A stretch of 64,000 nucleotides of DNA from NCBI GenBank assembly GCA_025331435.1, contig JAIWNI010000046.1, positions 124,001-188,000 of the forward strand. The letters run 5' to 3'. Shown piece after piece: positions 1 to 12,901 of the stretch. The stretch's first letter is position 1. Each line of letters opens with the position of its first letter. The notes beneath the pieces are model-generated. The model was not told the DNA's origin. It saw only the letters and a list, made by a program, of their open reading frames with translations, and did no database searches. This stretch comes from Choanephora cucurbitarum. Its lineage: Eukaryota; Mucoromycota; Mucoromycetes; Mucorales; Choanephoraceae. Both the position numbers and the translations under genes were made by a program.

Positions 1-2
1 TC

Positions 3-113
3 AATGGAAACGGGAAGGCCATTTTCCTGAATGATGCTAAAGAAGACTGGGGCGATGAGGAATGCTCACGGACAAAGGATGTCCTAGAAGCAGAAGTGAG
101 TCTGACTGCATGA
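3..113 (+). CDS. Possible C-terminal end of a gene running off the left edge
   Basis: One frame is open from the left edge to a TGA at 111-113 and reads like an acidic protein tail (it contains NDAKEDWGDEECSRTKDVLE). I do not recognise the protein. It may be a last exon, a pseudogene piece or chance; only 37 codons are visible and nothing nearby supports it. Confidence 0.25.
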   Translation, partial: NGNGKAIFLNDAKEDWGDEECSRTKDVLEAEVSLTA

Positions 114-837
114 TGAGATACAGTATTAGGTGATAGTTGAAAAGGAACAGGCGAACTGACTTAAACTACAGGAATCCTACGCTTCTTGTCTGCACCACTA
201 CTTTTTTTAAGACATATTCTCGAAATATGAACTAATTCACTATAATAAAGACATATCGTAGCTTTTCGTCTCAATCGGTTAAAACATGCTCAGACCCATG
301 CCAATAACGACAAAAGGGAGGCATAGATGGATAGGTAACCGTGACCTGATTTTTATCAAAATTCTCAATTAAATAAATTCTTGTAGGTTTCTGATAGTTA
401 TTTGGCTGATATGACCAACCGGTTACATTCGATAATAAATTAAGTGGGGGGGGGAGCTATAAGTTTCAGACGACTTGATTTTAAGAATAACATAACTATC
501 TCCAGTATACACTGCCGTAGAGTTGGTAATTAAGCCACTATCTACAATACTACCATAGCTTCTCAAATTTTGACCCATATCAGCATGGAGCTGATTTAAG
601 TCATCCTGTCAGCGACCATATCAAGAAGGAAGACCTGAGAAAGGCGGAATGCTTTGACTTCAATTTCCTTTTATATATGAAATTTTTTTTCTGTAATCTC
701 TCGTTGTGTCTCGTCAATGAAGCAAAAAACAAGCAGCTTTATGAGGACTGATATTTATATGTTGAAAAACATAATACAAGCAATAAAAAAACGAGATAAG
801 ATCGAAGGGCAATGTAACTTTTAAAAACCAGCAAGTA
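114..837. other. Intergenic, no gene seen
   Basis: AT-rich sequence with stops in all frames. It has a run of nine G at about 446-454 and no recognisable gene or RNA. Confidence 0.5.
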
Positions 838-1100
838 GCTCAGAAGAATTTGCCCTGAGTCTCCAACTGGAAGCTTGATTGAACAAGATGAGAGCATTTG
901 AAAGGAGAGGTGACGGTTTCAGCAAATGCATAGGCGAAGGTTAATAGAAACAGACCAGAGGTGCTCACGACCATTGCAAATCTCGTTGAGTTCCTGAATA
1001 CGTTTTGGTATTGCTGTTGGCTGTGATGTTGGCAAGGAAAGAACTTGAGACGACTCCTTTCAAGAAGGGTCTCGCAGCAGGACTGTAGGCATCTCATATT
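838..1100 (-). pseudogene. Relic of LINE ORF1 (same family as LINE-A and LINE-B)
   Basis: Read on the minus strand, this stretch shows in successive frames ARPFLKG, then IQELNEICNGREHLWSVS, then AETVTSP and LETQGKF. These match in order the intact ORF1 proteins at 27.6 kb (ARPFLKG, EHLWAIS, ELKTQGKF) and 40.6 kb (IQELHEICDGSEHLWSVS, PKTQGRL). Several frameshifts separate the blocks, so this is an old, short, antisense fragment and not a gene. No target-site duplication was seen. Confidence 0.7.
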
Positions 1101-1223
1101 ACGCTCTTTAGGAGTGGCCCAGGCTTTGTAGAAGACTTAGTAGATGTTGGGCTGTATGCGCCAGATAATATGCGCCTAATGCCTTTATTAGCAGTATCAA
1201 CTCATAACTTTTTGCTCGTTTTG

Positions 1224-1463
1224 TACAGTCAACCAAAGAAAGTTTTGTGGGATTTCAAATTTCGAAATACTTTTGATGAAGGTTCATCCTTTGAACATTG
1301 CTATACAAACTCTTTTTATTTCTAACAAATTGCAATAAAAAGAACGTTTAAAATGTCTCGCTCAACTCCTGAAACAAGAAGTAAGATTGTTAACATAGTT
1401 ATGATCGTTGAGAAGACCATGTCCAAACATGAAATCACACAAAACTTTCTTTGGTTGACTGTA
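1224..1463 (+). mobile_element. 240-bp MITE, copy 1 (TA-flanked, 26-bp perfect TIRs)
   Basis: The first 26 bases (from TACAGTCAACCAAAGAAAGT) are the exact reverse complement of the last 26. The outer TA on both sides fits a Tc1/mariner-type target duplication, leaving a 236-bp element. A second copy of the same length lies at 45411-45650 and differs at only two bases. Inside, from 1353, is an ATG followed by a short frame (MSRSTPETRSKIVNIVMIVE) that resembles the start of a helix-turn-helix transposase. The element may therefore be a deletion product of an autonomous transposon. That origin is an inference; the TIRs and the second copy are seen directly. Confidence 0.92.
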
Positions 1464-2952
1464 TATTATCAGTGTTTTATTGATTCCCTTGCGAGCGCTA
1501 GTACAAGAATCCATGCACATAATGAAACGCAACAAGTGCTAGAGACAGAGATACGCAACGCATCAAAGACTGATAGCTTACGTCTAAAAGGCTAAAGAAA
1601 GGCGTAGTGGCTGACGCTGGATCAAATCATAATCTTAAAGCTGACTCTGTTCAGAGATACATTGAAAAGAATCAATATTGGGTTAATCATGTCCAGAAAG
1701 CATTTAGTGGTACTGTTGATAATATGAGAGCCCAGCTCAGTACTCTGGCTGTCTCTGAACCGCATACTGAAATGTCACTATCTTTATCTGACTTACTTTA
1801 TTGGAATATTAGAAGTTATGAGATGACACTCCAATGCAAAAGATACCAATTTCAAATATTACAGATCAATAATTTTTCCGCAAAAGAAGCTCAATGTGCC
1901 AATATTGAACAACAGTCTGGTTAAGAACAATGCATAACCTTAACAATGGCCATATTACAGATCATTTGAAAGAATTTAGATGCAGATATAACAAATCAAA
2001 CAAAAAGGACCTTGAATAAAGTAAAAATAGACGCGTCTGATTATATCTCCTGTTATGGCTCAAGGTGTATAATACAGTTTTTTTATACTTAGTTATGTTT
2101 TGTGATGATACAGGCACTATATCCTTGCAAGAGGTTTGAAGTGAATCTTTGTCGTGCATTCTCCAAACTTCTGATATATCATTGGATGAGCTGTTCCTGC
2201 CTCTTATATTTGCGCCAAGCTGTGTAGAAAAGTTGTACAAAATAGGTTTGAACAGAGCCATCTTCAATTATTTACAGTGTCTGTTTTAGTCGTATCCGTA
2301 CCAAACAAGAGACCTTGAACAAGAATCCTATTATGAAGACTTTTAAGGATGAAAAGTATACTATTGACACTTGCTTAATGAAGAAGGTCTACTCCATATA
2401 TTGTAAACTTCGAGAACAGGTGGGCCCGTTCTGGTAATTTTAGGAAGATGCTGAATCAGCTTTTAAGTCATTTGTTGCGCATCCATCTTGCCCTTAAGCG
2501 AAACAAGTAGTATAGTCGCTATTTCTTGCAGCCAAAACAAGATTTTCAGAAATCAGAAAAGAGCCAAAACTATGTCTAACTGATAACCACTCCTCTCTCC
2601 TTAATCAGTTCGATCACTAACTCAGGTTAAAGATTTCTCTTTTGTTTGCAAACAATTTAATGGGCTACTCTATAGAGCATTTTGCCAATGATCACTAACT
2701 CAAGAAATCATCGACGAAATTTTCTTAAGAAAAAAAAAAGAGTTGAGAAAAATGCTCAAAAGATATGCCAGAAACAATTTCTAAGATACAAAATGAAAGA
2801 TTAGAACAGACCGCTGCCAAGTTAGAATAAATACGTACGAAAAAGCTATGAAGAATAAGTTAAGCAGTTACAGGATTAGTTGATACAATATCGAGCTAAT
2901 TAATTTTTTGTTTCAACAGAAAGTGGCAATGTCAGAACAAATCTAGAACAGT
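1464..2952 (+). other. Gene-poor stretch with one unrecognised 105-codon frame
   Basis: A frame at 1607-1924 on the plus strand is open for 105 codons with fairly ordinary composition (it contains SVQRYIEKNQYWVNHVQKAF), but no family is recognised and no matching upstream or downstream exon was found. It may be a decayed mobile-element gene. The rest (1925-2952) is AT-rich and closed in all frames. Confidence 0.3.
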
Positions 2953-3096
2953 CTCATCGATAAAATCTGGGAGGGGGAAGCGAACACTATTAGCATTCTA
3001 TTTCGCATATCTGAAATCTAAAATATAGCTGCAAAGATTAAAAGAGTGCGAAATGGAATGCTAATAGCGTTCGCTTCCCCCAAAATTTTGTCAGTG
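2953..3096. mobile_element. Palindromic MITE, GGGGGAAGCG family, copy 1
   Basis: The left end (GGGGGAAGCGAACACTATTA, continuing through AGCATTC) is repeated in reverse at the right end with two mismatches over about 34 bases. The outer flanks (near TGATAAAATTTGGGGG in consensus) also match in inverted form. Nearly the whole 144 bp can fold into one hairpin. A related element lies at 51989-52174. No coding capacity. Confidence 0.8.
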
Positions 3097-4448
3097 TCTA
3101 ATGTTTTATCATCCGTACAACATGGCATAACTATTACGAAACGGAAAAATAATGATATAATGATTACTTCTTCAAAGAGGTTGATGAAGTTTTGAGTTAA
3201 ATAGGTTGTGAAGTGTTGAACAATGTTGCAAATGTGAATGCAGCAGCAATGGCTTTCAATACAAATCATTGTGTTTTTTGTAAGACGACTTTCTGAATCG
3301 AAATCAAAAAAAGCTTTGCAAAGGAAGGGCCGATTAGATCTACATCATTCTGGTTTTTAATAGACATCTTACAGAAAAATAGGATTAGAGATTTGATATC
3401 TAGCTGTAGTGATCTGAGCACATTTAGTCTTAACAATGATCTAAATCATGACTTTCAAAACATGACTGAATTATAACAAAGTAATTTTCAAAGAGCTTAC
3501 AAAGAAGAAAATTAGATGTTGTACGGGTGGGCGTTTCACAAGAAGCGATAATCCAAATAAAAACCAGAAAAGTACGACCAATACTCAACGAAGTTTATTA
3601 AGTATGTTGTATAAGTAGGTTCTCAGCAGTAGTAAAAAAGACAAAGTACGACTAAGACTCAATTTTTATTGTTTTGTCTGGAATAAGCTCAAAGTAAAAT
3701 TGAATGAATGAAGTTTCTAACTAGTCAAGAATCTATCTCTATTTATACTATTCAATTGATGTTGGAAAGTGACTTGGTCTTCAATGCACAATGTCTATCT
3801 TTGTTACACCTTATCTTATCTACCAATGAGCAATTATATATAGCAGGCCAACTTTTATGACTTCTTGCATTGAGACATAAATAATCACGCAGTGGCATTT
3901 TCATAGTCATACAAGACTTGAAATATTAATATCACCATCGTTATCATATGACATCCTGTAACTGTTTGTGAGTCTAGATATTCTATTGGTTAATTCTGCA
4001 TTGATAACAGTGACATTTTGGTTATCAGGCTAGACACTCAATTCTATAGCTCTGTTACAAGTAACTATGTTATACGTCTCTTTATTTGGTAGTTTATGAT
4101 CAGAGTCTAGACAGAGGTTAAATGTAAACTATTGTGTTGTTCGATACATCGTTCGATACAACACAATTCATCTGAAGACACAGTAATATGCTTGATGTAA
4201 GGGTGTCAAAACTAGTCTTCATTGTAAATAACTTACTATAAAAAAAATTTTGGTACTATTTGTGTCCTTACCAAAGAGCTTTTACATTCTCAATAACAAA
4301 GATGATAAATCAACTTGACATTCATTTCTTCAACATCCAAAATCCGGCAAAAATAGCAGAAATTACCAGAAGTCCGGCGCCGTCCCGGTCCGGAATTTTA
4401 ATTTGGACAGTTAGTCCTATTTTAATTTATGGTTCTACTTATAAGTAA
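3097..4448. other. Intergenic, no gene seen
   Basis: AT-rich, all frames short. A small imperfect palindrome built on TTGTGTTG and CAACACAA sits near 4133-4168. Nothing else recognised up to the tRNA. Confidence 0.4.
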
Positions 4449-4521
4449 GCGGGTATAGCTCAGCTGGGAGAGCGTTAGACTGAAGATCTAAAGGTCAGGT
4501 GTTCGATCCACCTTAGCCGCA
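4449..4521 (+). tRNA. tRNA-Phe (anticodon GAA), one acceptor-stem mismatch
   Basis: A 73-nt cloverleaf is visible: acceptor GCGGGTA, D-arm with TAGCTCAGCTGGGAGAGC, anticodon stem TTAGA/TCTAA around a loop CTGAAGA (anticodon GAA), T-arm AGGTG TTCGATC CACCT, 3' strand TAGCCGC and discriminator A. Pol III A and B boxes are intact, there is no intron, and a T-run about ten bases downstream can end transcription. Position 5:68 is G:G where a G:C pair is expected, which could weaken the acceptor stem. It may be a functional variant or a young pseudogene. Confidence 0.9.
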
Positions 4522-5512
4522 ATTTCTATTTTTTTTTTGAAATAAAAAGTTACATGTTGGTGTTATAGTGTTACAGGACAAAGGATAGTTTTTGCAGTAA
4601 CTTGTAAAAGAGAATCAAAGAGATATAACAGAGCAATCAGGCAGCAAGGTTATATGTAATGAGCACCACGTTGTTTAGGTAACGAACCGTAAGGTAAAGT
4701 AATGTAAAGAAATACAAAGAGATGTAAAAAGAGAATACAATGATCTGTAACAAGTATCAAGGGAACTAATCAAATAAGTGGATTTAAGTAGTGAATATAT
4801 GTCAAACTATAACCAAGTGTAAAGAAAATAAAAGAGATATAAGTTAAGTTTATTGAATAAGAAAGATTTAATGAGTTTAGTTACTATTCTAAAAGAAGTC
4901 ATGTTGGACTTGTAAACTAATAATTTAAACAGTCAAGTTAATGAGCCATCATGTAATGGATTATTAATACATGTTCAAAAGTTCTAATCATTGTGAATGA
5001 AAAGTCAGAGAAGGACTCTAATAGTTTGTTGTGTAATAATAGATCAGAAACATCTGTCAAATGAACCAAATACAAGGTAAGGAATACATATTTGAATTTG
5101 GAGAAGCTGGTAAAAGCCAGAAAATAACAGAGTATCCGGAGAAATCCTATGCATAACATTTATAAAGAAAACTGAAGAGTTATGGCAGAACAACCAGCAA
5201 GAGCCAATCTTCAATTAGCTTGAATATGAGAAAACGGATATGCTTTATAAAAAGAAAATATAATGACAAAACAGAGTGTTAAGCGAACTTTATACAATAT
5301 AACAAGATGGTATATATCAGTATGTAAGTAGAACAACCCCAAGTAAATAAGAGATATATTTGAGGTAGTTCTACCAATATCTCGTAAAAGAGCGTTGGAT
5401 TTGTATCAAAACAAGTAAATATATGTGTATATCTCGCAGAAAGCTGCTTGCCAGAGTCATATTTAGCAACTTTGTGTTAGTTGGTTGTTCAATATTTACG
5501 AGAACATGTGTA
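4522..5512. other. Intergenic, no gene seen
   Basis: A-rich sequence after the tRNA with no convincing frame. A 73-codon minus-strand frame at 4938-5159 has no recognisable feature and is probably chance. The last part is probably the 3' flank of the membrane-protein gene. Confidence 0.4.
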
Positions 5513-7556
5513 TCAGTAACGAATATGCATATCAGTACGATCGTTGCGTTGGGTATCATTATTTTGTTTCGAGGCGTTAGTCGGCAAAATCCATTTTGAG
5601 AATATCCTGGCAAATTGAAATTGGGTGTCATTATTTTTTTGGTTATGGTTGTCACCTGAACAAGTTGTATGAGCTGCCTGTGATAAAGTATTACGTGAAT
5701 GCAAAGCACTACTGCTTTCAATTGCAGAACGATCCGGTGGCTGAATGTAATAAACAAAATAAATCGCAAAAAAGCATAAAATTATAAACACCCAACCACC
5801 AATAATGATGTAAATCACTGCTGCAGGGCCCAGACTTTGAGCAGCATTCGTGTCGCTAAGAACAGCGACTAAAGTAGATGTCCATAAAATACAAGCAAAG
5901 GAGATTGTTCTAAAAAAGTTGATTTTGTCCACATAGCAGGGCTGTGTCTTTATGTTGTAACATATCATTGTAAGTAGAATGGTAATTGAAAGAATAGCGC
6001 GCATGCGGTTTATATTTGTTGTTGATTCCACTAATAAAAAGACAATTGCCAACAAAAGACCTATGTAGTGTTAGGGCGAAGAACTGCTTGTTAGATCGCA
6101 AAGAGAGAGAGAGAGAGAGCTTTAGCTTACCCATATTTTTAATAAACGCAACGCTAATAGACTTAAATGCAATTTCGTTTTTGTTAGGCACTCTTTCGTA
6201 ACTTGTCAAAAACACCGTAAGCAAAACATAGGCTACAATGTAACCAAAAAGAGACAACCAAAAATAAAGCGGTCGAGAAATAGTTGCTGAATTGCAACGA
6301 AGTGTTAAGCTATAATCATTAGATGATACGTTCAATGACTGACAAGCAGCCGAGCTTACAAAGGTTGTCTAGTATCAAATCACATATCAGGAGGAAAAAG
6401 TAACAATCTCTTTGTTTAATAGAAGTTTACCAGTACAGGTATATACAACAATGTCTAATTGAATACGAAGAGTAAATACAAGAAGCACCGTTACTGTGTG
6501 TTTACAAAACTAACTTACCGCCACAGGAATACACCAACGGACCCATCGTGTTGATATCTTGTATGGAAATTTGAAGTTAATAGCATGTATTGACAAACCC
6601 AATAATAGGCTGCACATCATTGTAGTGAATGTAGTCCATAAAGAGTATCTATACCATGTGGGAGTACGCATGTCTGGCATTAAACTCCCTGTATTTAGAA
6701 TAAGCGATGTTAGTTGCGATGAATGTGCTTGAGATTGACTTGTTCGAGTGACATTGATCAAGTCTCTCAAAGGAAATGTCATCAGTTGAAAGAATTCAAT
6801 AATTAAAATCATGATTTGAATCCAATTAGAGAGCATAGACTTGTCCCAATTCGAAAACCGAGTTTCGTATACTGCATTGATATGTTCATCTGTCTTGCCA
6901 AATAGTTTCCTACGTTCCATGTAATAGCACCGTTGTCGGGCAATGAGATAAAGATTGATAGAAACAACAAAAATGAAGAGAGCTGTTTGTGTCAAAAGAG
7001 GCGAGTTTTTGGATGATGAATCTGCACTGCTTACTGTAGCAACTAGCATGGATAGTGAAATTACAAAAGTGATAATGAACAGTAATGAACATAGGTGATA
7101 GATGCTTGTTCTATAGACCCTCTGATGCTCATAGGAAACCATTGGCTGTACAAGGCTATCATTTGCGTCTGGCATTACCGATGCTCCTGTAACTGGTAGG
7201 GCTGTGATACTTTCAGGCTCTTTAAGTGTGGATGTATTTTTGTGTATAATTCTTTTCCATAAAACGATAGATAGAGTTATAATTGGTATTTTAAAGATGG
7301 TTCGCACTTGTGTGGATATGTTGTCAACGAGCATATATATTTCTTGTTGTTGTCCTACTTTTTGATCACCTCTTTGAATGATAGGAACTTTGTGTTTTTC
7401 AGTGTACCAAAAATAAATCCCAAAAGACAACACTAGACAGACAATGATAGAGAAGAACAATGCGATTGATGCTGTATTGCTAGATTGAGCGTCGTTTCCA
7501 GTAAGAGTGGTATTGTATTGTTGTTGATAAGAAGCATATCCAATCCCATCGCTCAT
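5513..7556 (-). CDS. Multi-pass membrane protein, unrecognised family (3 exons)
   Basis: Exons join as 7556..6519, 6368..6131 and 6060..5513. Both introns (150 and 70 nt) are GT-AG with GTAAGT and GTAAGC donors, and phases match (0, then G|GT). The product is about 607 residues. I chose the ATG at 7556 (MSDGIGY) because the frame upstream of it looks like leader sequence; a start as far up as 7817 is open. Hydrophobic helices occur at about residues 30-52, 145-170, 180-200, 235-255, 290-312 and at least four more through the second and third exons, the last near GGWVFIILCFFAIYFVYY, giving roughly nine to eleven spans. The tail is hydrophilic and rich in Asn, Gln and Asp. The second intron carries a GA repeat at about 6103-6118. 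No catalytic motif was recognised, so the function is unknown; a fungal polytopic receptor or transporter-like protein would fit the topology. Confidence 0.75.
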
Positions 7557-8881
7557 AGTATCAAAAACAAGACAAGAAGGATAAATTAAATGATCGACTA
7601 CCAAAAAATTAAACCATACTTTTCTTATAGTCCATGGAAATAGTGAAATTTCAAAATGCGATGGATCGATATGGAAAGAATACAGAAAAAGGCATAAAGA
7701 AAATAATAAATTTCCTTTATAAGCAATGCTTGTGCGCCTCATTTTAAGATTTGTCTTTTGTGCGTTGAACACAACGTCAAGTTGCAGGCTCCTTTTGATA
7801 TCAGAAAGAACTATCAAATGATATGATTACCTGTCAAACGTCAATATCAAATTTTAGTAAGTGAACAAAATAAATATTTGTCTCATCAGAAAAAAAAAAG
7901 AGATAGATTGATGTAAAGCAATCTTCTTGCTTGTGCAAAATACTTTGATAATCAGTTTTGCGAGTTGAAAAAGATATGGATGAATAAAGATGGTCTCATT
8001 TACAATGGTGCTATTAGAAGACATTCTATTTCTAAAGCATATTTTTAACAATACGCATACATTGAAATACATCAACATCAACTTGTTTTTTCACAAGCCG
8101 TTTTTTATCATACTGACAACGTTAGTGATTGAGCAAGCTTTCCACATATTTGCATAAGAAGCTAATGCAACCAAAACAAATATGTGTAACTAATCTAATT
8201 TGTGACAATGCGTTTAGCATCTTTTTCTTCTAATACTGACGCCATTGCTTCCTACAAAAGCCTTATTATTCACGACACACAAAATAGAATTCCAAGAGAA
8301 GAGCAACAATCGTAATTTTCCGTAGCAAAGCACATGAATTTCTGATCTCCTGTATTTCAAAATGCTATTAGTTTCAGTAGACAAAAATCGTCTTATTCGA
8401 ACATATTATACTTTGTATCGCAACATCTTTTCCAAAAAATTCAAAGCAGTTGACTATGAATTACTTGAATTAGAATGCTTACAACTCTTGATGTTACATA
8501 AGTTCTTTTCAGCATTTTGAGTCTTGCTTTTCCCTTTTTCCTGATAAACGACATCCTTGTAACGAGTAAAGTAATCAAACTCAAAGCTCAATGTTAAATG
8601 CCTTTGATTGTTTGACATTCGAAAATCGATTTTTGAAGCGCTTCCTATTACGATCCTTTGTCTGTAAATTGATTCTTATTTGAGTATGAGTATTGCTGTG
8701 TTTGTAGAACTGAAAACTTTATAGCTGGTCATAGGTTTGCAAATTATTTAATAACATGCAAACCACTCTCACACAAAGTCTATGCGACACAAAGACATCA
8801 AATTGCAACAGGTACATGAAGAAGAAATTGTATATTACAACGGTATCAAAAGACCAAGAAATCAATTAAGTTTATTGTTAG
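7557..8881. other. Intergenic, no gene seen
   Basis: Contains the likely leader and promoter of the membrane-protein gene and the 3' flank of the reductase. A 75-codon minus-strand frame at 7854-8081 shows no domain. The rest is AT-rich. Confidence 0.4.
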
Positions 8882-10185
8882 CTACATTGGAAAGAGATTG
8901 CGAGGTGTATAGAGTTCTTCAAGATACTTGATCTCGCTTTCACTAAGTGTGACTTCAAAAGAACCTATAAGGTCGTAGAGATGTTCTTCTTTGCCAATGC
9001 CAACAATAGGAGACGTAATTTCAGACTTTGTGAGCATCCATGCAATCGCAACCTGAAGAGAAAAGAGAAAGCAAATTAGATAACACAAGGCTTTAGCTCA
9101 TAGACTCTGCTTACCTGCGAAGGTGTGCATCCATGCTTCTCAGCTAATTCAATCACTCTATCGACAATTTGGTTATTGACGTCTTTCTCTTCTTTACCAA
9201 AGTAGCGACTGATTCTGGAGTCGCTTTCGGTTCGCGAGGTGTTACGGTTCTTTCCAGTTAAAATTCCTCGCGCTAAAGGGGACCAAGGGATAACAGCAAT
9301 ACCAGCATCTTTACAATAAGGTAGCATTTCACGCTCCTCTTCGCGGTACAATAGGTTGTAACAATTTTGCATAGATACAAACTTGGTCCATCCCCTCTTC
9401 TCAGCAATGTTGTTCATCTTTTGAAACTATATAATATCGTTTATTTTTGAGATCTATATTCTACTTGCAAAACTTACCTCCCATGCATAGCATGAGCTGC
9501 AACCAATATACCTAACCTTGCCTGAGCGAACTAGATCATTAAGTGCTTCCATTGTCTCCTCCATAGGTGTATTCTTTTTTTTTTTTGGAAAAAAAAGGAT
9601 AAGAATGTATAGCAAGTGAAATCCAATTACTACTTACACGATCAGCGCGATGAATCTGATAAAGATCAATGTATTCTAACCCCAATCGTTCCAATGACGC
9701 TTCGACAGCATCAAAAATATGTTTGCGAGATAGTCCACAATCATTTACATTCTCAAGTTCGAGGTTGTCCTGATTTGAGGTAGCATCGCTGATAGGATCA
9801 AGAGGAAAGAAAACCTTAGTGGCAACAACAATACGAGACCGAGGCATCTGAAACTTTTTGATGGCCTTACCAAGAATTCGTTCGCTTTCGCCACTCGAAT
9901 AGACGTTGGCTGTATCAAAAAAATTGATACCAGCATCATACGCTTTCTTTATCAGTTCCAAAGACTCTTCTTCACCTTTAACCCATTGCTGCCAATCAGG
10001 AGAACCATAAGACATACAGCCCAAAGTAAGGCGAGAAACCTACGTCTAATTAGCAAATTGTATATCAGATCAACACCTTGTAAGTGCGGTTTCACGCACT
10101 GACAAAATCATGTCTTCTTGCAACCACTTACTCGCATGCCTGTGCTACCAAAGCGCACATATTGCATCTTAGTTTTAGGACTCAT
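8882..10185 (-). CDS. Aldo-keto reductase (5 exons)
   Basis: Exons 10185..10132, 10039..9638, 9573..9478, 9426..9115 and 9052..8882 all join in phase 0 and give 344 residues, a normal length for the family. Family marks run in order: GSTGMR then [12 protein letters not shown] near the N-terminus, [19 protein letters not shown] (Asp and Tyr of the catalytic tetrad), VATKVFF (Lys), [11 protein letters not shown] (His), and a NADP-binding tail with GILTGKN and [20 protein letters not shown]. Such enzymes reduce aldehydes or ketones with NADPH in a (beta/alpha)8 barrel, usually in the cytosol. The GCMSYG start resembles the fungal versicolorin-reductase/YakC branch, but the substrate cannot be read from sequence. 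All introns are GT-AG; the one near 9574-9637 ends in a long pyrimidine run. Confidence 0.93.
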
Positions 10186-12901
10186 AATCAGTTTTGTGTA
10201 TACCGGGAAGAAGAATATCAACAAAGAAAAGTTTCATTTAAATAAATCCTGAGAACTTCCTTATTAAGATTCGAGGTTTAAAAAGTATGATTCAGATTGC
10301 GTAAACACAATCTCTTTTTGGAAAATTCATTTTTAAAAAGGGGTTGCGACTTCCCTTCCAAATATAATTGAATTCACAAAATCTAATGCAACAGACAAAT
10401 ACCAAAACTTTTTTTTTTAGAAAAGTCATCCTAAAATAAAAGAGCCACCTAGCTTAGAATAGTTGAAATGTTCTTTGTTATTGTATTTGGACCCTTTGAT
10501 ACTACCGACATTCTGTATTTAGACGCAGTTTCTATGAAATAAACACAGCATCTGCAACCATATATTATAATAGCATTTTTCAGATAATGAGAGTTGATCA
10601 ATAAGGCACCGCCAAGCATGTATTTCCTTCAAAGGGACATACCATGAAAACAACAAAGAGAGCTTTCTGTAACTATACGAAAATAGCAGAAAATTGTATT
10701 CTTCATCAAAACCAATGCAAAATAACACGTCTTGGACAGATAAAAGCTTTTTGACATTCTTAATGTTTATTTTTATTTTCTCTCAGAAAAAAGAACATAA
10801 TATTACTTATAATGTTAATTAAAGACATCCCGAAAGTCAGTAAGTGTACAACGAAAAAAAAAGAGCAATTTTACAGTAATGAGAGAGTAGTGAGTTCAGG
10901 AAAAGTTTCGCATATACCAATACAAGAGGAAATCAATGGTTCCCTTTGTCATCTGAACGTATTAATAACTTTTGAGTCTTGATTTGTCAGCACAAAAAAT
11001 ACACTTAAACATAATAAAAGCTTCCCAATTAGGTACACAACTTATTTGAATAAGATTGTCCAGGATAGATCGAATGGAAAAGGAAACAAAAAAACCCTTC
11101 TGAGATGGGAGGTAGAAAGGAATGGCTAAACGTATAGGCAAAATATCATGTAGAATATGGGGAAAGGAATCGATTTAGGAGTCTTTGATATAGGTATATA
11201 GATAGAGAGGGCGGGATCCTTGGGACATCATTAAATGACAGTGCAGGTTTAGACACTGGATAACATGGGGATTTGGTGAGCGAGTGTAGCGGGTGAATGG
11301 AACAGAACATAGAGTAGCGCAATGATAGCCAGCCTAGTCGCCAACGGAGACAACGAATATGCTCTCCATATGTCATTGGTAGCCAAAATATAGGCTCTAT
11401 GCATATTGAAAGGCGGCGATGAAAAAGTAGAGTATGTTTGTTGGAAGTTCGGCGGCAATTTAGAGTATCCTAACAGTTTTGAAAGGAGAGACGGCAGAGA
11501 GAGCAACGAGTGGTGAAATTGAGCTGTAGCTAACACTATCGTCATAGCAAGCAACGTGAGATGCGGTACAAATTAGATGCGCCGGGAGAGAGGGGATTGC
11601 GAGGCAGTAAGTAATCAAAGAATTAGTCTGAGGGAAGATGTAGGGATTGATGTACAAATTGGGCATGAAGTAAGTCTGATCTATCCGTCATAGTAATCGA
11701 TTTGTATGATGAAGCATAATCTGGATAGAAGAGCATTGAGAGACACCAGAGATACGATAGATACACCTGTTCTGGGCTTGATTAAATCAGGTGAGATTGT
11801 GAGCTCAAATTCAAGCTATAGACGTATTACATGAGAATAGAAGCGGGTGGAAAGGAGCGGATGGAAGCGAAATAATCCATAGTACAGAGGGCCTTAGTGG
11901 TATTACTGTCAACCAGTTCAAGTGCATTTATGTACACTCCCGGGGAGAACGGGACACTCGTTTAAGAAAAAGATGAACGTAGAAGGAGAGGAAAGCATAG
12001 AGAGTGTATGAATTTGAATCAAGTACAAAGTACTTACTAGGATTCCAATGACAACCTAGATAGATACCGCATTCTCAATTGTAATACATTGCGAATGAAG
12101 CAATTGATTTGAGCATCGGAAAGAGATGTTCTATGCGACCCTTGTTGTACACCACTATTCGTTCTTTTTTCTTTTGGTTTTCATGTGAAGATACCTAAAA
12201 AAAAGACATAGCATGTCTGATAAATTAAAACGATGTACTACATGGGCTAATCTGGAAGATAAAAAGACCACCGGTGTTGTATTCACATGTCTATTACAGC
12301 GTATAACTAGATAGTCTTGATCTAATACATACTGCTTATAGTCATATTCCTTACAACTTGACAGTCGGTACTTAAACTGCATCTATAACTGACTTCAGAT
12401 AAATCACGCGTAGCTTCAATCTTCATTGCTATGTCGATATTTTAGTATATGACGCGTGCAATAGCTTTATTCAGGCAGAAAGTGCACTTAGACATAGCTG
12501 TGGCTCAGTACTTGACTTATAGTCTATTGAGTTGACTTAATATGAGATTGATTTATTCATACAACGCTTGTCGCTCTTAAGACTCTTGATCCACTTCACA
12601 GTCTGTCATTGGCTCAAGATGGATCAGAGTTAGCATAGTAACTTCACTGTAATTCATCCAGCCCATCTCCTATTAATTAGACACACACGTTTGATAATAA
12701 AGAACTTCCTCTCTCTTTTCGCTCTTCCAGGATTATATAGATTCTGGTTGTACTTTTCTTGCTCATATAGATTTTAGTTTATTGTATTTTCGTGTCTGAT
12801 ACAACAACCGGTCTTGTGTTCGAATACGATCTTGTTGTTGCCGTATCCATTTAGAATGACTTTATGGACCTTGTCAACACTTTGACTCAAAACTAACTGA
12901 C
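10186..12901. other. Long gene-poor stretch
   Basis: No supported gene. Overlapping minus-strand frames at 11146-11666 are rich in Leu, Ser and Pro, are read in three different frames of purine-rich DNA, and show no domain. The last few hundred bases before 12902 may belong to the Fanzor relic but could not be matched. Confidence 0.4.

Noticed and set aside
4260..4448. 62-codon frame just before the tRNA
   Set aside because: Ends directly at the tRNA, no domain, start codon not ATG; probably chance.
5371..5769. Overlapping 132-codon minus-strand frame
   Set aside because: It overlaps the third exon of the membrane-protein gene in another frame, and the spliced model explains the region.
11146..11666. 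Cluster of overlapping minus-strand frames
   Set aside because: Three frames over the same purine-rich DNA, low-complexity Leu/Ser/Pro composition, no splice partners or domains.
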